A stretch of 64,000 bases of DNA, from positions 1-64,000 of the forward strand of contig JADCRB010000124.1 of assembly GCA_021464245.1 (NCBI GenBank), given 5' to 3'. The notes below the pieces were generated by a model, which ran no database searches, was not told the origin of the DNA, and saw only the letters and a list, made by a program, of their open reading frames with translations. A program made the translations under genes and the position numbers. Shown here piece by piece: positions 37,701 to 51,553 of the stretch. Every line of letters starts with the position of its first letter. Within the stretch, counting starts at the first letter, position 1. This stretch comes from Carallia brachiata. Taxonomy: Eukaryota > Streptophyta > Magnoliopsida > Malpighiales > Rhizophoraceae.

Positions 37701-38769
37701 ATTCATTAAGAACAGAGAATTTTTATTGATATTATATGAATTTATCTCATATTTGATTTAACATTCATATGTTTATTTATTTAATACACGACTCGTGTTT
37801 CATCTATCGATCTCAACACAAATCTTATGATTACTTTTATGGTGATCATGCACAAAAGTATATTTAAGAATAAAATAAATAAATCAAATTCCAGTTTTCA
37901 ACATGAAATTGCAATATAATTAAAAGAACTATGTAATATCCACAAAAATCATATAATACAACTCTAAACTAAACTACTTACATTTCATAATTTAGAATTC
38001 TATATACTCATGCTAAAAATCAAAAGTAAATAAATATCTAACATTATTGAGTTCAAAAGAAAATGAAGAAAAGGAAAGAAATTAAAAAGAAATTCGTTTA
38101 TGATATCTTCACGTTCCTTCGTTGTGCTCTTTTCTTCTTTGCTTTCTCTGTTTCTCTCTGTACAGTCTTTCTGTTTAAAAGAATAGCCTCTAAAAGACCT
38201 TTAACTTTGTTGTAACTTCCATCTTTATAGTCCCCTCAAATAGTAAAACTATAAGCTCTAAAAAGTTCAAATTCGAGTTGAAAAAAGATTTGTAAATTTT
38301 ATGAATAGTTTTGATCATGTATCTTGGGACCCAAATCTTGACCTTTCCACTCAGAATCCGAAGTTGGTCAAAACAGCTACAAGCAAAACAACAAACTTGT
38401 AGCTTTATCTCTTAGTTTCGATTTGGTTTAAAAATCATCCAATTCTGACTTGTGTAAAGGAAGTTATTGTTGAACAACCGAGTAATGCGTAAACTGTGAA
38501 ATTTTACTCAAACTGAACGTAAATTAGTTTTCCAACCAAATTTTGATCTGATTCTTTTAGTGCTCGGCTTGTTTCTACTCCTCCAAAACCGATAGGTCCT
38601 TTTTCTATACTTCAATTACTTCGATTACGTCCAATTGCCCTACAAAACATAAAACGAGCAATTGAAGTAAAACCTACTAAAATTCATAATATTTATATAG
38701 TTAAACTATAAAATATATATAAAAATATGCATAAAATTTATGTAAATATTGAACCTGTCAATGTACATC

Positions 38770-39260
38770 TAAAATTTTAAATTAGTGTTTAACGTTTGGA
38801 TTAACGTTAATTATAAACACAACGTTTATTTTAGGTAAAATTGGTTCCTAATATTTTGACTAAATTCTAATTATGGATACAACATTTCTTTTCGGTAAAA
38901 TCAGTCCCCAACATTTTCACTGTAAAATAATTTAGTATCTTTCTGTTATCTAACTGTTTCATTTACTAAGAAATACATTATCTGTTAGACCATATTCTTA
39001 TAAGATGCAGTATTATAAAAAATATGATACAAGGAGGTGAACTAACAAATGATGTATGTCTTAGTAAATTAAACAGTCAAATAATTGAAAAATACTGAAT
39101 TAGTTTATAGTGAAAATATTGAGGATCGATTTTACCAAAAAAACATTATGTCCATAATTAGACCCTAAGCAAAACGGTGGGGACCAATTTTACCAAAAAA
39201 AACGTTTCATCTATAATTGAACTTTAGTCCAAATATTAAGCACCAATTTAGGATTTTATC
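38770..39260. mobile_element. Foldback MITE-like element with ~240-bp arms
   Basis: The left arm contains GGTAAAATTGGTTCCTAAT, TCTAATTATGGATACAAC, GGTAAAATCAGTCCCCAAC and TTAGTATCTTTCTGTTATC in that order. The reverse complement of the right arm gives GGTAAAATTGGTCCCCACC, TCTAATTATGGACATAAT, GGTAAAATCGATCCTCAAT and TTCAGTATTTTTCAATTAT. The arms meet near 39010 around AAGATGCAGTATTAT. The transcript could form a long hairpin. Superfamily is not assignable by eye. Confidence 0.8.
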
Positions 39261-41045
39261 CTATATAAATAAATAATGTAACAAACCATCTAAGATAGTG
39301 AATTTGTAGTAAGTCGATATATTTATATACTGCAAGTCTTAAATTTGAATTCTCGTGTCTGCGTTCTCCTTTTACTGACCAATGTTGTGGATTGTACCAA
39401 GGGTAAGCAGATGACTAGTGTTGGGAAAACTCGCTCGCCTGGACTCCAATAACGGAGTTACACTCGACTCCATTAATGTTCGAGAGGTGGGTCGACCCCT
39501 TTAGGGTTGTTGAATGAGATTTTAACAAACAAAAGCTACTAAACAACCTAAGGATCCGTTGACTGATAAATCTACTTGAATCTTTTTTTTTATCAAAAAA
39601 AATATAGGATATAACAATAAACTTTGTATTCTATAATAATTCTCACAACTACATTAAATGCAATGAGAAAAATATACTTGCATAATTCATTTGTCAAAAA
39701 AAAAAAAAAATTTGTTGTTTTGGCTTGTCCCTTGTGCCGTGAAGTTTGGAGCTTGACTTCGATTAGCAATAAAGTGATCCTAAATCACAAGTTTTCTTAA
39801 CTTCGATTATTTTGAAGTTTTCCGATATTCATATACGTTTTTAGCTTGCAAGTATAAAAAGTTATATTTATACCCCAAAAAAATTTAATAAAAACTTTAC
39901 TACCAAAGTTTTTCCTTGAAGATTATTCTTTTTTTTTTTTTTTAAACATGGTGACCTGAGTCTATTAGACAGTTGAGCAAGTATCATAAACAACTGGAAA
40001 TTTGAGGTAGCCAACGGAATCGATCCTTAGCCAACCCGTCTGGCGGGCTGGTTTACATGAAATGAATGAATTTCTAGTGTGATGCACCTCTTATATCTAA
40101 AGGTTACTGTTTGCAGTTCAAAAAAAAAAATATCCTATTTCTCAGTTCTAGCTGGGTTCGGCATATTATCTTTTTGACAGCAGATTGGATATTTTAAGCT
40201 CTAACGATAACATAAGTTCTACAGGGATTATTTTACAAATAAAATGTGCATTCAAGGAGGAATGCATTTTTTTTTTTTTGTCAAAATATAGAAAAGTAGA
40301 GATAATACTTTACAATTCTGTTAGAGTGAATGATTGTAGATCTCTCGGTAAAGTGGGCCAAACCTCTACACGAACCTAAGAACCTAAGAGGTGTAAAACC
40401 CGAATTAGCCCACAAGGGTCACCGGTCACTTACATACAACTTTGCAATCAACGCATACATTTAACTTCACCACAAATTTTAATAGTGCTTGAACTCAAAA
40501 CCTCCAGATCGGCACCACAGCAAGTGGCAAAGCTAGAAAAAAATTGTCAGTGGAGGCAACAACATACGAGGTGTAGGTGAGTCAGTCACAACTGAGTTTT
40601 GACATATCTAATTTTAGTTCATCCAAAAAGTTAGATTAAAATTTAGATTCAATATCAATAGTTTGTTCAACAAATTAGGTTAAAATAAAATTTTGATATC
40701 AATATATTCAACTAACAAATGAAAAAATTCGAGTCTAAATAATTTAAATTAAATTTCATTTAGTGAAAAGAAAAAAGGAGAGATTAGTTTCAGTATATAA
40801 CAGTAAATAAATAATTATATTTTGAAAATAAGTTAACTAAATCTACTATATACACAAGAAACAAATTTGCTAATGAATTTATAAATGAATTTTGAATAAA
40901 TTATTTTCAAGTTTAAATTATCTAATCTTATTATTACTCAAGTTAAAGTTGAACATTGAGTTTTAAAATTAGTCATTACTATCACTTGCTCATGTAACTT
41001 GACCCAAAGATACGCACTTTTATGAATAAAAGGTATGCAAATAGT

Positions 41046-41067
41046 ATATATATATATATATATATAT
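41046..41067. repeat. (TA)n microsatellite
   Basis: An uninterrupted alternating TA run of about 22 bp. Confidence 0.9.
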
Positions 41068-41390
41068 TCTCCAGAGAATAAATTCAAAACTAAAATTTAT
41101 GAACTATCTATATCTCATATTTTTTTATCAGTAGGAATAAACGTTATTTTTTAGTGGGCACAAAGTAAAATTTTAATGAAATAATTTAAACTTTTTACCG
41201 TAATTATAAAAATTTTTAAAAATTTACTCGCAAGTGACTCCGCCACTGACCTCAGCGTGTGGTGGTAGGAATGCATCCATAAAGTCTTCCAGGAAACTAC
41301 TTAATTTTTTATTAATGTGAAAGCTAAGTCAAGAGTATTCTTACTATAAACACCAAAAAAAGAAGGAAAACAAAAAAGCATTCAGTAGTT

Positions 41391-41504
41391 AGGATGCACA
41401 GACGACACGGGATAGGGACACGACACAATACAGATACCAGGATACGAAAATTTAAAAAAATTTAGGACACGGACACGGCGTAGACACGGTTATAAAATAT
41501 ATTA

Positions 41505-41553
<49 letters not shown>

Positions 41554-42045
41554 AAATATTTTTAATAAATTTAAATTTTTTTTTACGTATAGTACATAAT
41601 AATAATTATGATAATATTTTATTATGTAACTTGTATTTTATTCATAATTCTTTTAAAAAATATTATATATGTGTGTGTATATATATGTGTGTGTGGGTAC
41701 ATAATAAAATATTTAAACAAATAATATATGTGTGTATAGTATATTAATTAAAATATTAAATACATATAAAAGTATCTGACACGTTATTTAAGCAAATAAT
41801 ATATATGTGTATAATATACTAATTAAAATATTAAATACATATAAAGTATTTGACACGTGTATTAGAAATGTCTGACACATGAATTAGAAGTGTCCGACAC
41901 GCGTGTCTGAATTTTTTTTATTTTTATTTTTTTGTTGGACACGTTTCGCAGTGTCCGACACGTGTCTGAAGAGTGTCGGGTGAGTGTCGTGTTCGACACG
42001 TGTGTCCGATACAGACACTCACCGTTTTAAAAGTGTCCGTATATC
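41391..42045. repeat. CACG/CGTG-rich dispersed repeat with AT core
   Basis: The left border is rich in GACACGG (GACGACACGGG, GGACACGACAC, GGACACGGACACGG). The right border is rich in the reverse words (AGTGTCCGACACGTG, GTGTCGTGTTCGACACG). Between them lies an AT core containing an (AT)n tract at 41508-41549 and two near-copies of TAATTAAAATATTAAATACATATAAA. It resembles a non-autonomous DNA element with degenerate terminal inversion, but ends and target duplication are not clear. Confidence 0.5.
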
Positions 42046-42277
42046 TTAGTTCAGTAGTTGAGGTCACTTAATTACTTGTGTGTTCATAACGAGTGCAAAA
42101 TTTTTCTAGCAAGAATTTAAAGTAGTTTTGAAATTTGAATGCCTCTCTGCTTTTGACCCAAGGAAAAAGAAATTCTCGTTGCAGACTAATTTAATTTAGT
42201 GGGTCCAAAAGGGGCAGTCCCACGTCGATCTCAACAATTAGCTTTAATTTCCAAGCATGCAAAGGTAGCCTTATGGT

Positions 42278-42640
42278 GTGTTTGGAGTGGAGGGAAGGGT
42301 GGGGAAAGGAAGAGAAAAAAAAAGAAAATAGAGAGAAAATAACATTGTTTGGAGTGATAGAGAAAGTGGAGAGAAAGAAAGTGTGGTGAAAGAAAAGTGA
42401 ATAGTAATTTGTGAGAGAAAAAGTTAAGAGAAAATAAAGTTGTTTGTAGTGGTAGAAAAATTGAAAGAAAGAAAGTATGATGAAAGAAAAAATGAATAGT
42501 AATTTGTGAGAGAAAAAGTGAAGAAAAAATAAAGTTGTTTGGAGTTGTGTAGAAAGTGAGAAGAAAGAAATATAAGAAAGAAAAGTATATGATAATGATT
42601 ATGTTTTTCTTTCTCTCTCTCCTTTTCCTTCGCACAACAA
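42278..42640. repeat. 95-bp GA-rich tandem repeat
   Basis: The word TTGTTTGGAGTG or a close variant recurs at 42345, 42440 and 42535, exactly 95 bp apart. Each is followed by GAAAG-rich sequence and AATGAATAGTAATTTGTGAGAGAAAAAG. A partial unit starts at 42278 (GTTTGGAGTGGAGGG). The related motif near 10890 suggests a dispersed family. The long minus-strand frame through it is a by-product of composition. Confidence 0.8.
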
Positions 42641-42951
42641 ACAGAATGTTAGGATTGGTTGGATCTGAATGATTTGAAATGCTAGAGGCGGTGATGAGTT
42701 TCTCCATCATGCGCACTATAATTCCATCTCTTGCCTTCCTTTTAGGTGATAGTATGCCGTTGACGTTTCATAACGGGCTATAATATCTGACCGGTGGATT
42801 AGAAATTCAATACTGACTTATATATTCGATCGGGTCGGGACCTGTACTTGACATTGGTCGATGCAAACTTTAGTCAATCGTCTGAGTGGCGCAACGCCGG
42901 GATTACACTGGAACCACGTACAATCGCTAGTACTGAGGCTAGTACTGAGTG

Positions 42952-42977
42952 TATATATATATATATATATATATATA
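42952..42977. repeat. (TA)n microsatellite
   Basis: An alternating TA tract of about 26 bp following GAGTG. Confidence 0.9.
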
Positions 42978-45900
42978 GATAATATTGACCAAATATAAAA
43001 TATGTAACGTTCACCGAGACATTTTATTAAAAATAAATTCTGATTTTCTTTTAAAAGAAAGATACCAAAACATTTATTCTGGATATTATAATCTGGTTAA
43101 CATATATAGTGTAAGTTTGCTCTGAAGGAATATCCTAATAATTAAGAACTTGAGTTTATATCCTTATTGTCTTAGGATTTAATTTAGAAAATAAAGTGTA
43201 AGATTTATAAAAAAGAAAAATTATTCTCAATTTGTAACTCGTAAACCGCTGAATTTCCTAATAAATAAAAAGAAAAAAAACATATATGGAGTAAGTTTGC
43301 TACATGAAACAACATATAGCATATTTTGTAACTCATAAAAATTGCCATATGGATATTATTACTTAAATATTCATCTATACTTTTATGTTACGTAATTAAG
43401 ATATTACAATTAAAAATATTGATATTTAATCGCAAATGTAGATAAGGATGAATGCTCTTGGAAGTTAAGAGAGGTTAACTGGTGTTTTAAATATAAAGGA
43501 ATGTTACGAATAATTATTTTTTATATTATCTTTTATAATCATTAATTAAAAATTATTTTTAAGAATAAATTTATAATATACTTTACTTTTATTTTTTTTT
43601 TATGGTCAATCAAATGCTTCACATGTGGCAATTACAATTAAAAAAAATTAAAAGTGACTGTTACTAATAAAATTTTTTAAAAATTAGTATTAATGTCAGT
43701 GTGAATGACTTAGCGAAATAGGACAAATTTAGTTAAATAAATTTCATTATCTGGCTTTAGCTTTGGTTTCGGCTAATCTCCCCTGTAGTGTTGGATTTGT
43801 ATTATCTTTCTGCTTGCATTTGCTTAACAAAATTGATCTCGTTTATTTAAAAAATAAAGAAAATGAAAACGTACTTCCTTGTATTTTACGAGACTTAGCT
43901 GCACTTTATTAATATGCGTAATGTACATCCACAAAATTCTAAATTCAAATTATATTAAGAACAACTAAAATAACAATATCACAAGTATGAGAAGATCCCT
44001 CTCTATCACTACTGCGAGCCTTCTTATTGATGTATTCAATTCTAATTAACTTTTGAATAATCCCGGAAGCATCAAAAAAAAAATTGATAGGCGTCCTTGC
44101 GGCCTGAAGCCGCAGTGCACCTCATAATCATTACTTTAATTTGATTATTACATGCGCGTCCGTAAAACGAATGATAAAATATTAGTATGTGGACGAAAAC
44201 TGGTTTGGTTTAGTTATAAAGATAACGTTTGGTTAGTTGTGTAGGCTATAGAGTTTACTTAAGATTCTTAATCAAATCAAAGTAGCGGACACCAATTTTG
44301 ATTTCAATATATTTTACCAATATAATGTTTTAAATTTTATCACACTTAGGGAACAATGAATGAAATAGAACCTCAAAAGTCAAAATCTTATTGACAATGT
44401 GGTTGTTCAGTGTGTGTATGCATGTGATATAAATTAAAATTGTATTGTCTAGTAATTTTAAAAAAAAATGTTGAATGATATATTGTTTTGGTTTTCTATA
44501 AGATTAAAATTATCTAATTTAGTTTGAAATATTGGCAAACTGCAATATAGTGGTTTGCTTTGAGATTTTCAATCAAATCATCCTAAACCGAACTGAATTC
44601 TTCTCAGTAAAAGCTATTGAAATTCTGAAATAAATTTGAATTTTGTGTTGCGTTCAATATTATTATTATTGCTGTTGTTGTTGTTGTTGTTGTTGCTATA
44701 TTTTAGTTAATTGAACACTGCAAACAAAAATGTAAATTCTTTTAAAATGTGTCAACATAAAGCTTTCTAATGAAATAGATTTTGCATAATTATTTTGATA
44801 AATTAATTTTTTTTACATATTAATAATACTTAAAGTAATATTATATCAAATGTCACACTTAAAAAGTTTTTGTCATGCGATACATCCACGACATGTATTA
44901 ATGCGATTCAACTATATTGACGGAACATAATAACAGAGGGGATTTTTAATTTAATTTTTTTATAAATATATTTTATTTATAATAATACATCACATAATAA
45001 ATAAGATTTATTTAATATAAAAAAATAAATTTATAAAATATAAAATTATAAATAAATTATATTATAAATTCACAACTACCTACAATTTGATTGCATGTTG
45101 TTGAACTGGTGTGTGTCTCGCACCGTCTGACTTTTCATATTCCAAAGTTGTGGATGTCACTGAACATTCCACAGAAAATAGCATAAACCACTCGAATGAG
45201 TAATATAGTGATAACTTAATATTTATTTTATTTATATTTTAAGTTTATATCTTAGTAGTAGTACTTAAAAATTTTATTTTTTAAATTTATTCGATCGATC
45301 TTTGACTATGTACTGTTGATTTAAATTAGGTAATTACTATAATCAATTTAAGAAATATTTACTTAAACTTAATAGTATTTTGATAATAAACTTTTTTTAT
45401 AAATTAAATTAAATAAAATGTATAAATAAAAATTTTCTAATATCAGCCCACAGATCCAATTACAAAAATCTGCAATGAATCTTCTTTATTATAAAAAAAT
45501 GACTTATTTAATTATTTTCTCTTTCTAACAAGACCGAAACTGTATTTCTGACTTAAAAAAAAAACTACACACACACTATTTTTTTTTTTCCACGCGTCTC
45601 CGATCGAGACACCAAGCCGCATGGTGGGGAATGCTTGCGCGCAAAGTTGAGAAGCACGATGATTTCAAATTAAGATATATTCACGTTTACTTGATTACTG
45701 TGCTTTTTGCTAACTTAACTGCATCAAACAAGCAAATAATCTTGATTCTTGCGCCTTCATCTTAACTTAATTGCAAGTAAATAATCTTGCATCAAACAAC
45801 TTAACTTAATTGCTGTTCAAAAAAAAAAAACAAAGTAAATAATCTTGTGCTGTCCTGCAACTCAGCTGCGCCTTCATCTTCTGCTTAATCACGTGTAACT

Positions 45901-48055
45901 TCAGTTCGCTTTGAAGCTTTGGACTAATCTATTAGAAGACCTTAATTAGCTTACTGCCGTAACAAGTAAACTTGGTGCATTCTCATCCCATGGGATTAGA
46001 AAAACATTACTAAAGCGTAAAAAATTAAGGTTATGCTATGCGCGTACACAAGGGTTTGTTCAATACACGGCATTGCTACTATGGCACCATCTAATAAAGG
46101 GGCAAAGTGTGGTGGAGCTAAGTGCTTTTTCGCAAGCTTCAATTATGAATGAGGTTACTTAATTGAAGGAAGCTCAATAAAGTAGGGAACTCTCCTCCTT
46201 TGATTCCCTTCTTTCCACCAAATATTTTCATTTGCGCTTCTTATTATTATTATTATATATATTGTTCCCACCGAGCAAAGGAAATCATGATTTATTCTAA
46301 AACACTTTTAGCACAATCATACGCGGTATCCACCATCTAATTAAATTTAAATAAATGCAAAGATTCCTTCTCCTATTTCCTATTTCCTTTCGTGCAATAA
46401 AAATTATGTTTAATCTTGCATTACATGAAAGTTTAATTAAATATAGTTGAGGGGGATCCTCAAAAATTAAAAAAGAAAATTAGGTTAAAAACCAGATTAG
46501 AAAACCATACAATGTTTTAAGAACCAGATTAGAGAAGTACTTAAATTGTTCCATCTCCTAATGTGTTTGTCAACTAGAGTACTTGTGATCTAGTCCACAG
46601 ATTTCATATTCTTCATAGTAGTGATTTCACGCTTAGCTAAGAAATATAAGAATGCAAATGTCTAAGCTCTTAATCGATAAAAAATGTTACAATCAATTGA
46701 CTGGAACTGAGCACTCGGCGAGATGTGGAATCCCTTTTTCCCTCTGTCGACGCGGTCAACCCGAATATATACTGTTTTTCCCGCATCGATCGTGTGCATT
46801 TATAATGGAGTGGAGGGCTCTGCTCCACACATATCATCATGATTACCCTAATGCATTATGTGCGAACGAGGCTTCCTGTCCCTGCGGATTGCACCTATCA
46901 TTAATATTAATAATATAAAGACATTCATTGCATTTGCACCTATCAGGTTATCATTAATTATGTGCGAGCGCCCGGTGGCCTGTGGAGTTCGACCTCAACA
47001 AGCCAATTTGATGGAATTTCACGTGGCTTAAACGACTTTAGTTTAGGACGCCTTCGTTAATTATAAGGTAATCCCACTAATTCATCACTCACCACCATAA
47101 GAAGCTAGCTGGAGACCTGATGAGTGACCTTTAGGTTCCTTTTTCCCATTTTATGACAAATGGCGTATTCGAATTTGGAAGCTTCAATTTAGTTTAATTA
47201 ATTGACTACTTACATTTTCATTAGTGCAATGCAATTATTATGGAGACATATAATAAAAATAATGCTATCAACTTTGGAATGACAACAAAGCACAATCATG
47301 AATCAGAGCAATAGCGTTTGTGCCACTAGAAGCTTCTGTCTTCTTCAAAGTGAATGGGTTGGTATCTGCTGCACATATATCAGTCTTTGAAATCGAGAGA
47401 GCCACATCAACTAAAGTTGAAAAAGTATATGTTTGAATTTGGTGTTACAATCCAATCCCCGACAAACATTGGTGACAGGTAAATCTCTCTTTTTGGGCGC
47501 CCAAGTACAAAGCTCCACATGCACTATCTACAGAGTTACTAGAGCAGAAGGCCGGCTCTGAGAGCAAAAAAAAAAAAAAAAAAAAAAAGCTTTCCCAATG
47601 CCGTGTCGGCAATTTCTTCCACTCGGATATAGAACTATTTGCTTAATTCGTGACTTTACTATACATAAAATGAGGAGATTTTGTTTTTTGTTTTTTTTTT
47701 TTTTTAGAATCATATATATATATATAAAGAGAATATTGGAAAGAATTGGAAGTGGATTGTATAAAGTTGTGCTCTACCTCTCTGTTCATTCTTACAAGTC
47801 GCTGCCAAAGTTTTACCTAATTATGACTCTCTCTATCTAGGTTGATGATGTAGGTACGACTCTCTGTTTCATAAGCTCATTGACACTATTGATACAAAAT
47901 TATTATAATTATGAATACAACATATTTTGTGGACATAATTATACCCTAGTTGTGTGATATATAACGCTACTCGACCAAGCCGCACTGGCGCCCTATGTTT
48001 ATGTGATAATTGTGGTTTCTTGATACGGTACAAGTTTTTAAACAGATTTATATAT

Positions 48056-48103
48056 ATAATTCTATGTCTATATATATATATATATATTATATATATATAT
48101 ACA
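48056..48103. repeat. (TA)n palindromic tract
   Basis: Two (TA)n runs flank a TATTATA centre. They are followed by an imperfect palindrome around GTGTGTGTGCGTGTCACACACAC at 48124-48147. A (CA)n run lies at 48242-48260. Confidence 0.85.
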
Positions 48104-50438
48104 TAAACACATTGGCGCCCAGAGTGTGTGTGCGTGTCACACACACGCTCTGGTGTATAGTTCCTCTTTTGCCAGTATGGCTTGTACTTGAGATAATTTG
48201 TGTACTCTTTTGCATAGTTAATATAATTCATACTTGAGACTTACACACACACACACACACTACCACCATACATGCTGTATAAGTAATATCATTTCACATT
48301 TGAAATTGTAACCACATTTGAATGCCTTTAATTTTAGTGAACTCTTAAGACCCAAGTTAGTGGTATATTTACATCATGTTCTCATTCGCAAAAATGCTCA
48401 AAAGTTTAGCTATAAAATGATTGCGATAAAAGTTTCCTCCAAATTTCTAATGGCGATGAATGTAATATTCCTATGTCGAGAGTTTAGAATAACCTACCTA
48501 GATACTCTTGAAATCTGTTCTTGTCTTTGGTACATTGGTATGTAACGGATAAATTTCGAATTTAAAATAATTAAATTCAAAAATACAAAAATAAATTACA
48601 AATAAAAAATTTAAAAATAAAAGAAAGTTTACGTGGGGTCGATTTTCGTAAATCTTCTGATTAGTGTTTCTTTTTTGACTCTGTCAAGGGCTGCACGAGT
48701 TTGATCTTGACAGAAATAATTTTCACAGCTTTATCTTGAACTGAGTAGACTGAAACTGTATTTGATTTGGACGTTTTGACTATAGTTAAGAACCGCAGAG
48801 ACCTGATCTGAGCCGATCTGGCTTAATTTCACCGAGGGTCGAAGGGACTTGTTCTCGGATGAGCTGCCTGGATTTTGCTGAGGGCCGTATGAGACTTAAT
48901 CACAGCCGGATTTGTAGTAATTTGATATTTTTAGATCTATATTCTCATAAATTCAGATCTAGAGCGATCCGAGAATATAAACTTAAAAATAATTTTAGAA
49001 ATGAAAACAGCAAATTTTGTGGGGTTTACTCCTGAAATGTCTCTAAAAAAGGAGTCAGGAGAGTATACAGCAGAGTAAAAGCACGTAAGAAAAGGAGAAA
49101 TTTTCTTAAGAGATTTTCAAAATTTTCTTTTTCTCTCAAATTTTCTATATTTTTTTATTTACAGATTTGCTGAATCTTTTATTAAACTGGGAAAAAGAGC
49201 TTATTTATAAGCCCTTTTTTTGTTGTGGGAAATGGAATTTCAATTTGGGACTTTGGAAATATTTATGAACGTGGATGCTGATGTTTGATTGGCTAGGAGA
49301 ATGTGAGTACTTGTATGTAATTGGTTGGACATATTTAAGGACTTGACTTTTTCTTTGTAATTGGACGTTGGTTTTTTTTTTCTCTCTCTGGAATGCTCCT
49401 GCTCCAACTGCATCAGCCTATTTATAGGTCAGTACATCCTCATATTCCACCAACTCTCGCCAGCCAAATTGGAAAAATGCACAACGCCTAAAATGTGCAT
49501 GCATCGTGGGTTTACTCTAACTCTTCAATAGGCCTTCTAGAGGTCTGACCATGACTTTTTTTTTTTTTTTTTTAATAATACTTTACAAATGCCCCCACTT
49601 CAAGGGTCAGTAAGGAAGTACGTTGCGAACGTGATCCGAACCGAGTCTTGAAGTCCAGTTTGAAATTTGAGATACCCTGATGAACATTGAATGTTGAAAT
49701 CTTCTATCTCTGACCATGCCTGCTGTTGTTGGATCGCAATGGAAACCGATATGATCTTGAGAAAGTTAGCACTCAGCCAATATAAAAATTGACATTTTGA
49801 CTCCATGTGCGTTCGAGCTTCCATAGCTCGCAAAGGCTGGCAAAAGTTTTTTGAAATTCCAAAACTCTGATGAGGATGATCCGGTAGGTAAAAAACTTGA
49901 ACCTCCCCAAAATGAAGGTCCAGCACTTTGGAATTTCAAGACCGGCACACAGAGAGACTGACTGTAGTGATGATTCCCAAGTCTGCTTCGACGTAAGGAG
50001 AGTAGTTGAAACTTCTCTGTACGTCGCCGCATCCAAAGGAAGATTAGGATGATTGCAGCGTCTCATCCCTCTGTGGTAGATGTGAACTAAGGAGAGTAGT
50101 TGGAACTCCATGATACCGATGGCGTTGAAGACTGAGTTTCGAGAGTTTTTAGGGATCCCTCGAGAAAGACTACTCCTTCTTTTTTTAACTTGTGCGCCTC
50201 CAACTTCTTAATCAAAGAATTTTCTGGGACAAGTGCAGAGACTAGCCATTTTCTTTTGAGAAGAAGAAGAACTGAGGGATGAGTATTATGACTCGGACAT
50301 GCAGGATATATATACATAATATAAAGAGATTTAAAAAAAAAAAAAATCAAAAAGGAGGTACGTAGAATCGAGTAGGGTCCTCCACGTCTCTTTCCCCTAT
50401 AAGAGACAAAAGAGGCAGCGGCTGATGCGGGTTACGAA

Positions 50439-50514
50439 AGTCGTTACCGTATGCTGCAGAAGTCGTTGCCGTGTATTGTAAAAGTCGTTGCTGTATGCTG
50501 CAGAAGTCGTTGCA
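50439..50514. repeat. 22-bp tandem repeat, about 3.5 copies
   Basis: AGTCGTT recurs at 50439, 50461, 50483 and 50505, exactly 22 bp apart, in units like AGTCGTTACCGTATGCTGCAGA. The unit length is not a multiple of three, so this is unlikely to be a conserved protein repeat. Confidence 0.85.
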
Positions 50515-51553
50515 CCTTATCTTGTCAGCCGTGCTGCCAAGCTTCCAGCAATTGTACAAACTTTTGAATCTCTCGATAAGCCTGTGCCTAACATCAAATT
50601 CGACAGGTGTTGGCCCAATTGAATTTTGCATTCTAGCCCCCAGCTCCTTTTCAGTTGCACATTGATGCAGAACCTGCTTCCCAACAAAGCTCAAGAACCA
50701 AGACAGTTTTATAGTGAGGAATCTCCTGTAATTAGTAATACCAATATTACTGTGATTGTTAGTTGGTTGTATCTCTTAGAGGAGCCAAATTTGGGTATTC
50801 CAAAGAGTGTATTACCTTGATTGACTGTTTTCGAAATTTTGTCAACTCATTAATGAATATACTTAATTTTCAAAAAGAAAAAAAAAAAACCAGAGATACA
50901 GAGAGCTCAGGATCTTGCAAAGCACTCGATCATTTCTCTTCTCCACATAACTCAAATTTAGATTAATTAAGTCTTCTTCTAATGAGTCTGTGGTTAGCAC
51001 TCCGTCAGCTCAAGAGAACTAGCCAAATGACTAGGCTATGCTTAAGTATAAAAATAAGACTCCCATACCAATGTGAGCCAGTCAACTCTTGTATTCTTTA
51101 TCCCCAGTTTCCATGCACTCTGAGTTATGAGTTGCTAACTATTTTACTGCATAATCATTGGATTATGGCTGAATAACCCTACTTGGACCTGCTAAAATGC
51201 ATAATAGGTCCATTGTTTTGGCCGTATGTTGTCTCCAGCTCTTGCGCCCATCTCCGGACAGAGGCCAGGAGATGACCCAATTTCAATCTGAGACCTAGCA
51301 ACGGGTAAAAATATGCATTGCAAAGGCAGACTTATTGTATCGACAAGGTTATTCCTATGTAACATAAAGGTCACAAGTTCAATTTGCGGAGGAAAAAACC
51401 AAAAAAAAACCTCTGGTTTGGGTGCTGGGATGCCCATTTTTCATACTCATAAAGCACATAAACAAATCAGAATTACATATTCAGCTTCTCGGTCAATTTG
51501 GAACATAGAATTTTCAATATATTAATAAACTGGTTAACATTAAACGGACTCAA

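Larger units (their letters stand above)
33173..51553. other. 18-kb gene-poor interval
   Basis: No convincing gene was found on either strand. The interval is AT-rich, with two foldback elements, a CACG/CGTG-rich repeat, a 95-bp tandem repeat, (AT)n tracts and short direct repeats, listed separately. The frame at 42716-42231 (minus) is a composition artefact of a GA-rich tandem repeat. A poly-C cluster lies at 33945-33976. Frames at 46652-46918 and 49600-50694 gave no recognisable product. The region 48540-49600 is LTR-like in places (TGTAACGG start near 48540), but no paired LTR was found. Confidence 0.5.

Noticed and set aside
42231..42716. 161-codon minus-strand frame
   Set aside because: It runs through the 95-bp GA-rich tandem repeat, and its Phe/Leu/Ser composition follows from the repeat.
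49600..50694. Cluster of minus-strand frames of 87-115 codons
   Set aside because: Three frames overlap the same DNA with none dominant, one crosses the 22-bp repeat, and I recognise no product. It may be a decayed repeat.
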